From NCBI GenBank assembly GCA_039027055.1, contig JBCCLD010000014.1, forward strand, positions 1-25,276: a DNA stretch of 25,276 nucleotides, in the 5' to 3' direction. Position numbers and translations under genes: made by a program. Within the stretch, counting starts at the first letter, position 1. Each line of letters opens with the position of its first letter. Source of the stretch: JBCBEX01 sp039027055. Its GTDB lineage: Bacteria; Bacteroidota; Rhodothermia; Rhodothermales; Rubricoccaceae. Of this stretch, positions 1 to 7,326 are shown one piece after another. Under the pieces are notes generated by a model that saw only the letters and a list, made by a program, of their open reading frames with translations, had not been told where the DNA came from and did no database searches.

Positions 1-1189
1 ATTCGAACTGGTGCAGGGCGGCGGGACGAGCCAGGGCGACATCGCCGCCTTCTTCGGCACCTCGGCGATCACGGTCAGCCAGAAGTACCGCAAGATCGAG
101 GAGGCGCTCGGCCTCGTGCTGCTCGACGCGCGCTACCTGTCGGCGGAGCGGCGGGCGTACCTCGAACAGGACCTCGGCTCGAACGTCGCGGGGCGGCCCC
201 TGGAGGCTGGTGCGCGGTTCTGGCGTCCGATGTTCGGATTTCCCTTTTCGAGCGGGTTGGACGCACAAGACCGCATCTACGACGGCTGGGACCTGCTCGC
301 TCAGCGCCGCCTCGACCAGGCGGGGAAGGCGTTTCGCAAGGCACTCGCCGCGAACCCCCTGCTCGCGGACGCGCACAACGGGCTGGCCACCATCGCTGAG
401 GCGCGCGGAGACTGGGACGCGGCACTCGACCACCGCCGCCGCGCCTACGAACTCGCCCGCGCCGCGCTCGGCACCGAAGCCCCGCACGCCTACATGTGGT
501 GGGGCGAACTCGAAACGCGGCCCTACATGCGCGCCCGCGAAGGCCTGGCCTGGGTCCTCTGGCAGACCGGAGCCTACGCCGAGGCCGCCGAGTCCTACGC
601 CGCGCTCCTCGACCTCAACCCTGGCGACAACCAGGGTGCCCGGTACCTCGTCGGCCCGCTCTTTCTCCTCGCCGGCGACACCGAGCGGGCCAGGGACGCC
701 TACCGCACCTACGCGAAAGCCTACCCCGACGACACGGGCGAGCCGCACCACGCGTTCAACTGGGGCCTCACGCTCTGGCTCGTCGGGGAGCACGAAGCAG
801 CCCTGCGCCGCTGGTACGCCGCCTTCTTCGACAACGTCTACCTCGCGCCGCTGCTGCTCGGCCTCCCGCAACCGCCCACCGATCTCTGGTTCGGCATCAA
901 CTACGCCTGGCCCTCCTATGCCGACGACTATCCCGACGAGTACGGCCGCGTGTGGGACCGCGACCCGAGCGCGCTGGCTGCCCTACGAAGTCTATGGGGC
1001 GACGCCGCCGTCCAAGAGGCTGTCCAGCGCTGGGTCGAGATCGGCCAGGAGATGCAGCAGGTCAGCGAAGCCAGCCGCGCTGCAGGGCAGAGGCCCGGTG
1101 AGCGGTGGGGTACGCTGCTGGAAGAACGTTGGACCATCGAGCGCCAGCCGCTCAGCGAGGAAGCAGTCACGCGCGTGCTCGATGACTAG
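1..1189 (+). CDS. HTH + TPR-repeat protein, 5' end cut off by the window edge
   Basis: A GTG lies at base 11, but the frame is open to base 2 (reading F-E-L-V-Q-G-G-G) and the first residues already sit inside a helix-turn-helix, so the true start is probably outside the window. The visible N-terminus (SQGDIAAFFGTSAITVSQKY, then RKIEEALGL) looks like a DNA-binding HTH with a recognition helix around SAITVSQKYRKI. After a linker, about residues 85-260 form TPR-like helical pairs (for example ALAANPLLADAHNGLATIAE and the NPGDNQGARYLVGP stretch). The last 130 residues are rich in W, Y and F and have no recognised motif. HTH plus TPR suggests a regulator or scaffold with a protein-interaction surface, but the target is unknown. 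Codon use matches the neighbours. The coding call is firm and the function is open. Confidence 0.75.
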   Translation, partial: FELVQGGGTSQGDIAAFFGTSAITVSQKYRKIEEALGLVLLDARYLSAERRAYLEQDLGSNVAGRPLEAGARFWRPMFGFPFSSGLDAQDRIYDGWDLLAQRRLDQAGKAFRKALAANPLLADAHNGLATIAEARGDWDAALDHRRRAYELARAALGTEAPHAYMWWGELETRPYMRAREGLAWVLWQTGAYAEAAESYAALLDLNPGDNQGARYLVGPLFLLAGDTERARDAYRTYAKAYPDDTGEPHHAFNWGLTLWLVGEHEAALRRWYAAFFDNVYLAPLLLGLPQPPTDLWFGINYAWPSYADDYPDEYGRVWDRDPSALAALRSLWGDAAVQEAVQRWVEIGQEMQQVSEASRAAGQRPGERWGTLLEERWTIERQPLSEEAVTRVLDD

Positions 1190-1295
1190 TGCTGCAACAC
1201 AAGGAGTAGGTCGGGTCGATGGCGAGCGAAGCCAACACCGCAGCGGGCGGTGCAGGCGCGCCAGAGCCCGGCAGCATTGCTGCGTCGCAGCACTA
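1187..1295. repeat. Intergenic inverted repeat
   Basis: TAGTGCTGC at 1187-1195 is matched by its exact reverse complement GCAGCACTA at 1287-1295, about 90 bases apart. The right arm also forms its own short hairpin (TGCTG-CGTCG-CAGCA, 1278-1292). The left arm overlaps the stop codon of the upstream gene. It could be a terminator-like fold or a remnant of a small palindromic element. There is no T-tract. Confidence 0.4.
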
Positions 1296-1323
1296 GCCTA
1301 CTCATTTCTTTGACCGCGATTCC

Positions 1324-2265
1324 ATGTCCATGCGTACTCTCCTTCTTGCTTGTGCTCTCGTAGCGCTACCCGCGCTCGCCCAGCCGACGAACTCACCCGT
1401 ACCGGAGGGCGCTGAGGTACAGCGTGTGGCGTCGGGGTTCCAGTTCGTCGAGGGGCCCGTGTGGAAGGACGGGGCGCTCCTCTTCAGCGACATCCCCGGC
1501 AACACGGTCTACGCCTACACTGACGCCGACGGAGCCACGCCCTACCTCCACCCGTCGGGCAACAGCAACGGCCTCGCGCTCGACGCGGAGGGGCGGCTGC
1601 TCCTCGCTCAGCACGGTCGCCGCCAACTCGCGCGCCTGGATGCCCCCCACGTGCAGACGACGCTCGCGGGCCGCTACGGCGACGAGCGCCTCAACAGTCC
1701 CAACGACCTCGCCGTGCACTCCGACGGCTCAGTCTTCTTCACCGACCCGCCCTACGGCGTCACGCCGACCGACCCGCAACTCGGCTTCTCCGGCGTCTAC
1801 CACCTCGCGCCTGACGGTACGGTCACGCTCCTCGACGCGGCGCTCCACCGCCCCAACGGCATCGCGCTCTCGCTGGACGAGCGGACGCTCTACGTCACCA
1901 ACTCCGAGACGCGCCAACTCTTTGCGTCTGACCTCGACGGCGATCTCGACACCGGCTACGCGCTCACCCGCATGCGCGAGCTCGCCACGCTCGGCGCGCC
2001 GACGTTTGCCGAGGCCGAGGGTTACACGGACGGGCTGAAGCTCGACACCGAGGGGCGGCTCTACGTCACCTCACCCATCGGCGTAAGCATCCTTGCTCCC
2101 GACGGCACGCTCATCGACGAGATCGCCGTACCCGAGCAGACCACCAACTGCGCCTGGGGCGATGACGACCGCCGTACCCTGTACGTCACCTCCGGGACCA
2201 GCCTCTACCGCATCCGCCTCAACGCGACCGGGGCACCGGTATTGGGCAAGCAGAACGGCAAATAG
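1324..2265 (+). CDS. Exported SMP-30/gluconolactonase/LRE-like hydrolase
   Basis: This 313-residue protein begins with a signal peptide (MSMRTLLLACALVALPALAQ, likely cut near residue 19-20), so it should act in the periplasm or outside the cell. The rest is a six-bladed beta-propeller of the SMP-30/gluconolactonase family. The expected metal and substrate residues can be seen: Glu43 in FVEGPVW, Asn127 in SPNDLAV, Asn178 in RPNGIAL and Asp236 in YTDGLKLD. Members hydrolyse sugar lactones such as gluconolactone or related esters with a divalent metal. The exact substrate cannot be read from sequence. ATG 1324 and ATG 1330 both give a good signal peptide, and neither has a clear ribosome-binding site. 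It is a stand-alone gene, separated from arsR by 85 bases that hold the arsR operator. Confidence 0.88.
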   Translation: MSMRTLLLACALVALPALAQPTNSPVPEGAEVQRVASGFQFVEGPVWKDGALLFSDIPGNTVYAYTDADGATPYLHPSGNSNGLALDAEGRLLLAQHGRRQLARLDAPHVQTTLAGRYGDERLNSPNDLAVHSDGSVFFTDPPYGVTPTDPQLGFSGVYHLAPDGTVTLLDAALHRPNGIALSLDERTLYVTNSETRQLFASDLDGDLDTGYALTRMRELATLGAPTFAEAEGYTDGLKLDTEGRLYVTSPIGVSILAPDGTLIDEIAVPEQTTNCAWGDDDRRTLYVTSGTSLYRIRLNATGAPVLGKQNGK

Positions 2266-2280
2266 ACCAATGGTCGTGTT

Positions 2281-2345
2281 TTTGCGATAAAGGCTTGCGG
2301 AGGGTGCGGTGTCTTTCTTATCGTTTATCGCAAATCAACGATAAA
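2281..2345 (+). promoter_or_regulatory. arsR operator with repeated CGATAAA half-sites and overlapping promoter
   Basis: TTTGCGATAAA at 2281-2291 and TTTATCGCAAA at 2324-2334 form an 11-bp perfect inverted repeat. The right arm also pairs as TTTATCG (2324-2330) with CGATAAA (2339-2345) across 8 bases, and one more TTATCG lies at 2318-2323. The last half-site ends 5 bases before the arsR ATG, over the ribosome landing site. A promoter candidate (TTG 2295-2297, TATCGTTT 2319-2326) lies inside the array. ArsR-family repressors bind such AT-rich dyads and leave when As(III) binds. Autorepression by the adjacent ArsR is inferred. Confidence 0.7.
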
Positions 2346-2350
2346 AGGGT

Positions 2351-2653
2351 ATGGACACAACGACAGACGAGCAGCTTGCGGCCTGGGCCAAAGCCTTGGG
2401 GCATCCGGCGCGTGTCGCCATCGTGCGCGCCCTCGCTGCGCGCGGCACGTGCGTGTGCGGCGAGATCGTGGAGGTGCTGCCGCTCGCCCAGTCGACCGTC
2501 TCGCAGCACCTCAAGGTGCTCCGGGAAGCCGGGCTCGTGCAGGGCACCGTCGACGGCCCGCGCACCTGCTACTGCCTTCAGGGAGACTCGCTGCGTCGTG
2601 TCCAGTCTGCCTTCGGTGATCTCTTCGCGTCCCTTTGCTCCTGCTGCTGCTAG
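2351..2653 (+). CDS. arsR: ArsR/SmtB-family metalloid-responsive repressor
   Basis: A 100-residue winged-helix protein of normal ArsR length. The core runs from LGHPARVAIVRAL to LPLAQSTVSQHLKVLREAGLV, where the last stretch is the recognition helix, followed by a beta wing (VDGPRTCYCL). It carries Cys34-Val-Cys36 at the place of the classic ELCVCDL arsenic-binding motif, a second pair Cys73-x-Cys75 in the wing, and a C-terminal run ending CSCCC (Cys96, 98, 99, 100). As(III) or Sb(III) sensing through a Cys triad is therefore likely, though which cysteines bind is not certain. ATG 2351 follows AAAAGGG closely and places the start right after the operator. arsM starts 4 bases after its stop, so the two genes are almost certainly co-transcribed. 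Confidence 0.92.
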   Translation: MDTTTDEQLAAWAKALGHPARVAIVRALAARGTCVCGEIVEVLPLAQSTVSQHLKVLREAGLVQGTVDGPRTCYCLQGDSLRRVQSAFGDLFASLCSCCC

Positions 2654-2657
2654 ACCC

Positions 2658-3557
2658 ATGTCTGTTACCGACCAGACCACAGCCCCAACTACTTCGGCCT
2701 GCTGCGCGCCAGCTAGCATACAACCCATCGCGTCCACCGAGACGCTCGCGCATGAGCTGCCCACGGATGCGGCCTCCGTGCGGGCCTCCGTGCGCGAGAC
2801 GTACGCCGCCATCGCCACAGGGGAGGGCGACGGGTTGTGTGGCTGCAACCTCGACCAGGTCAATTTCATCGGCGAGGGCTATGGAGACACCGAGGGGTAC
2901 GCGGCCATGGCCGACCTCAACCTCGGCTGCGGCGTCCCGACCGAGCTCGCCCAGATCGAGCCGGGTCACACGGTGCTCGACCTAGGAAGCGGGGCGGGCG
3001 TCGATGCGTTCGTGGCGCGCCGGATCGTGGGCGAGGACGGTGCCGTGCTCGGGGTGGACATGACCCCAGTGATGGTCGAGAAGGCGCGGGCCAACGCCGC
3101 GACGCTGGGCTACGACAACGTGGTGTTCCGCCTCGGCGAGATCGAGGCAATGCCGGTCGAAGCGGGAAGCGTCGATGTGGTGATCTCGAACTGCGTGCTC
3201 AACCTCGTCCCCGACAAGGCGCGAGCGTTTGCGGAGATGGCGCGCGTCGTCAAGCCCGGCGGGCACTTCTGCGTGTCGGACATAGTCACGCGCGGCGCGC
3301 TGCCGCCCTCTGTCCAACGCTCGGCGGAGCTGTGGGCCGGCTGCGTGGCCGGTGCGATGGAGGAGGGGGCCTACCTCGACGGCCTCCGAGCAGCAGGCTT
3401 CGAGGGCGTGGAGGTCCGCGCGGCACGCCGTCTCGACCTGCCCGACGATGCGCTCGCAGCATGGCTGTCCCCTGCTCAGATCTCGACCTACCGCGCGAGC
3501 GGAGGCGGCCTGTACAGCGTGACCGTGTTTGGCGTCAAGCCCGCGTCCGCCTGGTGA
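2658..3557 (+). CDS. arsM: As(III) S-adenosylmethionine methyltransferase
   Basis: A 299-residue Rossmann-fold SAM methyltransferase that converts As(III) to methylated, partly volatile arsenicals in the cytoplasm. SAM motif I is VLDLGSGAG (106-114), followed by the acidic GVDM (132-135) and the post-motif VKPGG (198-202). The four cysteines known in CmArsM (Cys44, 72, 174, 224) have clear counterparts in Cys63 (GLCGCNL), Cys91 (NLGCGVP), Cys179 (ISNCVLN) and Cys229 (WAGCVAG). The 28- and 50-residue spacings of the outer pairs match those in CmArsM. The start chosen is ATG 2658, 4 bases after arsR. The frame stays open further upstream, but that part overlaps arsR in another frame. The N-terminus also has an ACC motif (Cys15-Cys16). 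No arsenic efflux pump or arsenate reductase is seen in the window. Confidence 0.93.
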   Translation: MSVTDQTTAPTTSACCAPASIQPIASTETLAHELPTDAASVRASVRETYAAIATGEGDGLCGCNLDQVNFIGEGYGDTEGYAAMADLNLGCGVPTELAQIEPGHTVLDLGSGAGVDAFVARRIVGEDGAVLGVDMTPVMVEKARANAATLGYDNVVFRLGEIEAMPVEAGSVDVVISNCVLNLVPDKARAFAEMARVVKPGGHFCVSDIVTRGALPPSVQRSAELWAGCVAGAMEEGAYLDGLRAAGFEGVEVRAARRLDLPDDALAAWLSPAQISTYRASGGGLYSVTVFGVKPASAW

Positions 3558-3589
3558 TGCCGGCGTAGCCTACACCAGAACACCCTGCT

Positions 3590-3662
3590 CCCTTTGCTAC
3601 GTCTCGTCCCGTCCCTCAATATCTTCTCGTGTCCCTTTCACCTTCCTACTGCTAGACCCATG
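3590..3662 (+). repeat. Degenerate duplicate of the arsR 3' end / arsM start
   Basis: Bases 3620-3662 align without gaps to 2618-2660, the end of arsR through the arsM ATG. By my count 33 of 43 positions match, including an identical final 14 bases (CTGCTAGACCCATG) that hold a stop in the arsR frame and the next ATG. Read in the arsR frame the copy gives a decayed tail ending SLSPSYC-stop against SLCSCCC-stop. Weaker similarity reaches back to about 3595. It supplies the start region of the next small gene. Confidence 0.65.
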
Positions 3663-3767
3663 AGCACGACCGACACCTGCTCCTGCTGCGAATGCACAAA
3701 CTGTAGCTGCACGTGCTGCTGCGACTGTGAGTGCAGCTGCTGCCCGCCGTCTACGCCCAAAAGCTAG
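3660..3767 (+). CDS. Metallothionein-like 35-residue Cys-rich peptide
   Basis: A small open frame from ATG 3660 to TAG 3767 encodes 35 residues with 13 cysteines (positions 7, 9, 10, 12, 15, 17, 19, 20, 21, 23, 25, 27 and 28), all inside a 22-residue core. The cysteines sit in C-x-C, CC and CCC groups spaced by Ser, Thr, Glu, Asp and Asn. There is no His and no aromatic residue. The tail is PPSTPKS. Such a composition is typical of metallothioneins, which bind soft metals through thiolate clusters. The exact family cannot be named, because known bacterial SmtA-type proteins are longer and contain His. It lies 102 bases after arsM on the same strand, before the ars terminator, and its start region copies that of arsM (MSVTD against MSTTD). 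It probably binds As(III) or another thiophilic metal (inference). Confidence 0.65.
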   Translation: MSTTDTCSCCECTNCSCTCCCDCECSCCPPSTPKS

Positions 3768-3787
3768 GCGACGGTCCCCAACCCAAC

Positions 3788-3824
3788 GCGCCCCGGCTTC
3801 CTCTCTGGATGGAAGCCGGGGCGC
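3788..3824 (+). terminator. Hairpin ending the ars unit
   Basis: A 14-bp perfect stem (GCGCCCCGGCTTCC at 3788-3801 and its complement at 3811-3824) encloses a 9-base loop. It lies 20 bases after the Cys-rich gene and between convergent transcription units (ars and aceA). There is no T-tract on the plus side, so it may act as a bidirectional or Rho-assisted terminator. Confidence 0.7.
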
Positions 3825-3905
3825 TCGCGTAGAGCGCATCGCGCTGGCCTCGCCCCCCACCACAAGAGTTGACGCCCACGCCGATGCGCTGTGGATCCAA
3901 GCCGC

Positions 3906-5222
<1,317 letters not shown>

Positions 5223-5274
5223 AGCATTAAGGGCTAGCCCGAAGGCGGGACGGGCGGGTTGGGGAATCGGAAGT

Positions 5275-5380
5275 TGGATGGGGACACACCCCCTGATCTC
5301 GCTTTGCTCGATCTGTCCCCCTCGCTGGCGAGGGGGGCAGCTTTCCGACCCTTTAGGGGGAGGAACGCAGGGGGTGACGC
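5275..5380. repeat. REP-like structured repeat between aceB and aceA
   Basis: The aceB-aceA spacer holds nested inverted repeats. The central stem is CCCCCTCGC (5317-5325) with GCGAGGGGG (5328-5336), and an outer stem is CACCCCCTG (5287-5295) with CAGGGGGTG (5368-5376). The C/G-run composition differs from the coding flanks and resembles the REP-type palindromes dispersed in many bacterial genomes. On the aceBA mRNA it could stabilise the 3' end of aceB or lower aceA expression. Only one copy is present here. Confidence 0.55.
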
Positions 5381-5381
5381 A

Positions 5382-7082
5382 TCACACCATTACGGCGCGA
5401 TCGGCGGCGACGCCGGCGAGGTCGGAGCGGGTGGTGAGGAAGTCGCGCATGGCGTCTTCGGTGAAGATGGCAGCCGCGTCACGGGCAGCCTGCTCATAGC
5501 GCGCGAGTTCGGCGGCTACGACAGCCTCGGGCTGGCCCGCCATCGCGTCGCCGATCTCCTCCTTGATCTCGGCCAGCTCCTGGTCGAAGATGCTCAGCAC
5601 GAGCGCCTTCGTGACCTGCATGCCTTCGTTAAGGAAGAGGCCCTGGTGGAGCCATTGCCACGTCTGCGCCCGGCTGATCTCGAGGGTCGCTAGGTCTTCC
5701 ATAAGGTTGTCCCAGGCCACGCAGCCGATGTCCTGGTTCCAGCCCTTCATGTAGGCGATGCCCACGCGGACGTTCGTGCGCAGCCCAGCCATCGTCTTGG
5801 GGCCGTCCGACTTCGGCAGCAGGTCGGGGCGCTCGGGCAGGTCGGGCATCACGCCGAGCTGGTTCGGCGCGCCGTCGAGCTTGGCGAGGAAGGGCCCCAT
5901 CGCCGGGCCGATGAAGTAGGGGTGCGACACCCAGCAGCCGTCGTGGCCGATGGACGCTTCGAACTCCTTATCGGCGACCACCTTCGCGGTCTGGCGGGCG
6001 CGCAGTTCAGGGTCGCGGCCGGGCGTGAACGCAGCCATGCCGCCCATGCCGAACGCGCCGTGTTTGTGGCACACGCGGATGAGCTGCTTGGCGTAGTTGC
6101 TCATCCAGTCGCGGTTCATGCCGATGGTGGCGCGGTCGGCCATCACGCGGTCGCCGTGCGCACGCAGCGTCTTGATGTCCGAGAAGATCTTGTCCCAGCG
6201 CCCGCCGTTGAGGCCCGCCGCGTGCGTGCGGATCTCGTAGAGGATCTCCTCCATCTGGTAGGCGGCAGGCAGCGTCTCGATGAGGAACGTGGCGCGGACC
6301 GTCGAGCGCGGGAGGTCGAGGGCGTCCTCGATGCCGTCCATGAGGGTGTTCCACCAGCGCGCTTCGAGGTAGTGCTCGACTTTCGGGACGTAGAACTTGG
6401 GCGTGGTGCCCTTCGCCACGAACGTCTTCGCGGTGTGGTAGGCCACGAGCGCGAAGTCGAGGAGGCCGCCCGAGATCGGCGCGCCGTCGATGCGGAGGTT
6501 GGACTCGTCGAGGTGGAGGCCGCGCACGCGCGCCATCGGGAGCGCCATGTCGTCGGGGTCGAGTTGGTAGCGCTTGACGACCACGCCCATCGCGTCGGTC
6601 TTCTCGGCCGAGAGCGTGCCCTCGGCAATGCCGACCACGTTCTCGACGCCCTGCATGACGTTGTTCCAGGACGGCTTCATCGAGTCCTCGAAGTCGACCA
6701 TCGCGCAGTCGGCGCGGTGGCCGTCCACCGTGCGCGAGAGCATGTTGATGACCATCTTCGCGTCCGACACGGGGCCGGTGATCTCGACACGGCGCATCTG
6801 GAGGTCCTCGGGCAGCGGAGCGACCTGCCAGTCGCCGCGCGCGTCCGGGTGCTCGGTGGGGTTGAGGAAGTCCGGGCGCGCGCCATTGTCAAACGCGTCC
6901 TGGCGGGCCTTGCGGGCCATGAGGAGGTTCTGGCGCTCGGGCTCAAGGGCGCGGTGGAGCCGCGCGAGTAGCGCGAGGGCGTCGGGCGTGAGCAGGCGGC
7001 GGGCCTGGGGAGTCCAGGCGAAGGTGTTGATCTCGACGCCGTCGGCGAGTTCGTTGGAGCGGTCGGTGAGGGGGGGCTGCAT
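5382..7082 (-). CDS. aceB: Malate synthase A
   Basis: A 566-residue malate synthase that condenses glyoxylate with acetyl-CoA to malate, the second glyoxylate-bypass step. The family signature is visible as HAAGLNGGRWDKIFS, and the C-terminal catalytic part as CVAWDNLMEDLATLEISRA, with the Asp/Glu-rich NLMED. VDFEDSMKPSWNN near residue 130 is also typical. The open frame reaches 35 codons further upstream to 7187, but that extension has atypical composition and overlaps the operator and promoter, so ATG 7082 (MQPPLTDRSNELADG) was chosen. Length agrees with malate synthase A enzymes (about 530-560). It is the first gene of the aceB-aceA pair and divergent from its presumed regulator. Confidence 0.96.
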   Translation of the reverse strand: MQPPLTDRSNELADGVEINTFAWTPQARRLLTPDALALLARLHRALEPERQNLLMARKARQDAFDNGARPDFLNPTEHPDARGDWQVAPLPEDLQMRRVEITGPVSDAKMVINMLSRTVDGHRADCAMVDFEDSMKPSWNNVMQGVENVVGIAEGTLSAEKTDAMGVVVKRYQLDPDDMALPMARVRGLHLDESNLRIDGAPISGGLLDFALVAYHTAKTFVAKGTTPKFYVPKVEHYLEARWWNTLMDGIEDALDLPRSTVRATFLIETLPAAYQMEEILYEIRTHAAGLNGGRWDKIFSDIKTLRAHGDRVMADRATIGMNRDWMSNYAKQLIRVCHKHGAFGMGGMAAFTPGRDPELRARQTAKVVADKEFEASIGHDGCWVSHPYFIGPAMGPFLAKLDGAPNQLGVMPDLPERPDLLPKSDGPKTMAGLRTNVRVGIAYMKGWNQDIGCVAWDNLMEDLATLEISRAQTWQWLHQGLFLNEGMQVTKALVLSIFDQELAEIKEEIGDAMAGQPEAVVAAELARYEQAARDAAAIFTEDAMRDFLTTRSDLAGVAADRAVMV

Positions 7083-7127
7083 GGGCGTGGGAGGTAGGGG
7101 GCTAGCAGGAGGGCAGACGGCGGAGAA

Positions 7128-7158
7128 ACAACCTAGAGCCTCATAAATCTGGAAGCAA
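7128..7158 (-). promoter_or_regulatory. Candidate aceB promoter
   Basis: On the minus strand a TTG (7158-7156) is followed after 20 bases by TAGGTTGT (7135-7128), which fits the Bacteroidota -33 TTG / -7 TAnnTTTG pattern. It lies about 45 bases before the aceB ATG. The -33 part overlaps the palindrome at 7155-7174, so a bound repressor would block it. Confidence 0.4.
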
Positions 7159-7174
7159 GCGAAATTTCGCTGGC
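7155..7174. promoter_or_regulatory. Operator palindrome O1 (AGCGAAATTTCGCT)
   Basis: A 14-bp perfect palindrome AGCGAAATTTCGCT at 7158-7171 extends to 20 bp (7155-7174) with one mismatched pair. It overlaps the -33 box of the aceB promoter candidate. Its half-site AGCGAA recurs in the second dyad at 7214-7228, which suggests one DNA-binding protein, most likely the adjacent regulator. Confidence 0.6.
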
Positions 7175-7186
7175 AGATTACTTTCA

Positions 7187-7216
7187 TTTTTCAGGCGGAT
7201 TTTCGCCCTATCTTTC
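7187..7216 (+). promoter_or_regulatory. Candidate promoter of the regulator gene
   Basis: TATCTTTC at 7209-7216 matches TAnnTTTG in all but the last base. A T-run at 7187-7191 lies at the distance expected for a -33 box. The -7 box overlaps the left arm of the dyad at 7214-7228. It would leave a leader of about 100 bases before ATG 7327. Confidence 0.4.
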
Positions 7217-7228
7217 GCTCACAGCGAA
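7214..7228. promoter_or_regulatory. Operator dyad O2 (TTCGCT-N3-AGCGAA)
   Basis: TTCGCT (7214-7219) and AGCGAA (7223-7228) form a 6-bp inverted repeat with a 3-base spacer. It shares its half-site with O1, about 55 bases away, and overlaps the presumed -7 box of the regulator promoter, consistent with autoregulation. Confidence 0.55.
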
Positions 7229-7326
7229 CGATGTAACCGCTTCACCTTCGCTTCGCCGACATATTGACCGGAAGCCCTTCCGGTTCTTCCAGAGCCGCGC
7301 GCCCTCTGTCCCCCGAACCCGCCTCG

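Noticed and set aside
1219..1296. A 25-codon frame (MASEANTAAGGAGAPEPGSI...) in the spacer before the SMP-30 gene
   Set aside because: It has AAGGAG 12 bases upstream, but it is short, low in complexity and inside the inverted repeat. Nothing beyond chance supports it.
210..1313. A 367-codon plus-strand frame overlapping the HTH-TPR gene
   Set aside because: The product is Ser/Thr/Pro/Arg-rich and repetitive, typical of an out-of-frame reading of GC-rich DNA.
5922..6971. A 349-codon open frame antisense to aceB
   Set aside because: It is a codon-complement artefact, and the malate synthase signature is on the other strand.
7083..7187. An N-terminal extension of malate synthase (MKVICQRNFACFQ...)
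   Set aside because: It overlaps the operator and promoter elements, its composition is unlike the rest, and ATG 7082 gives the usual family length.
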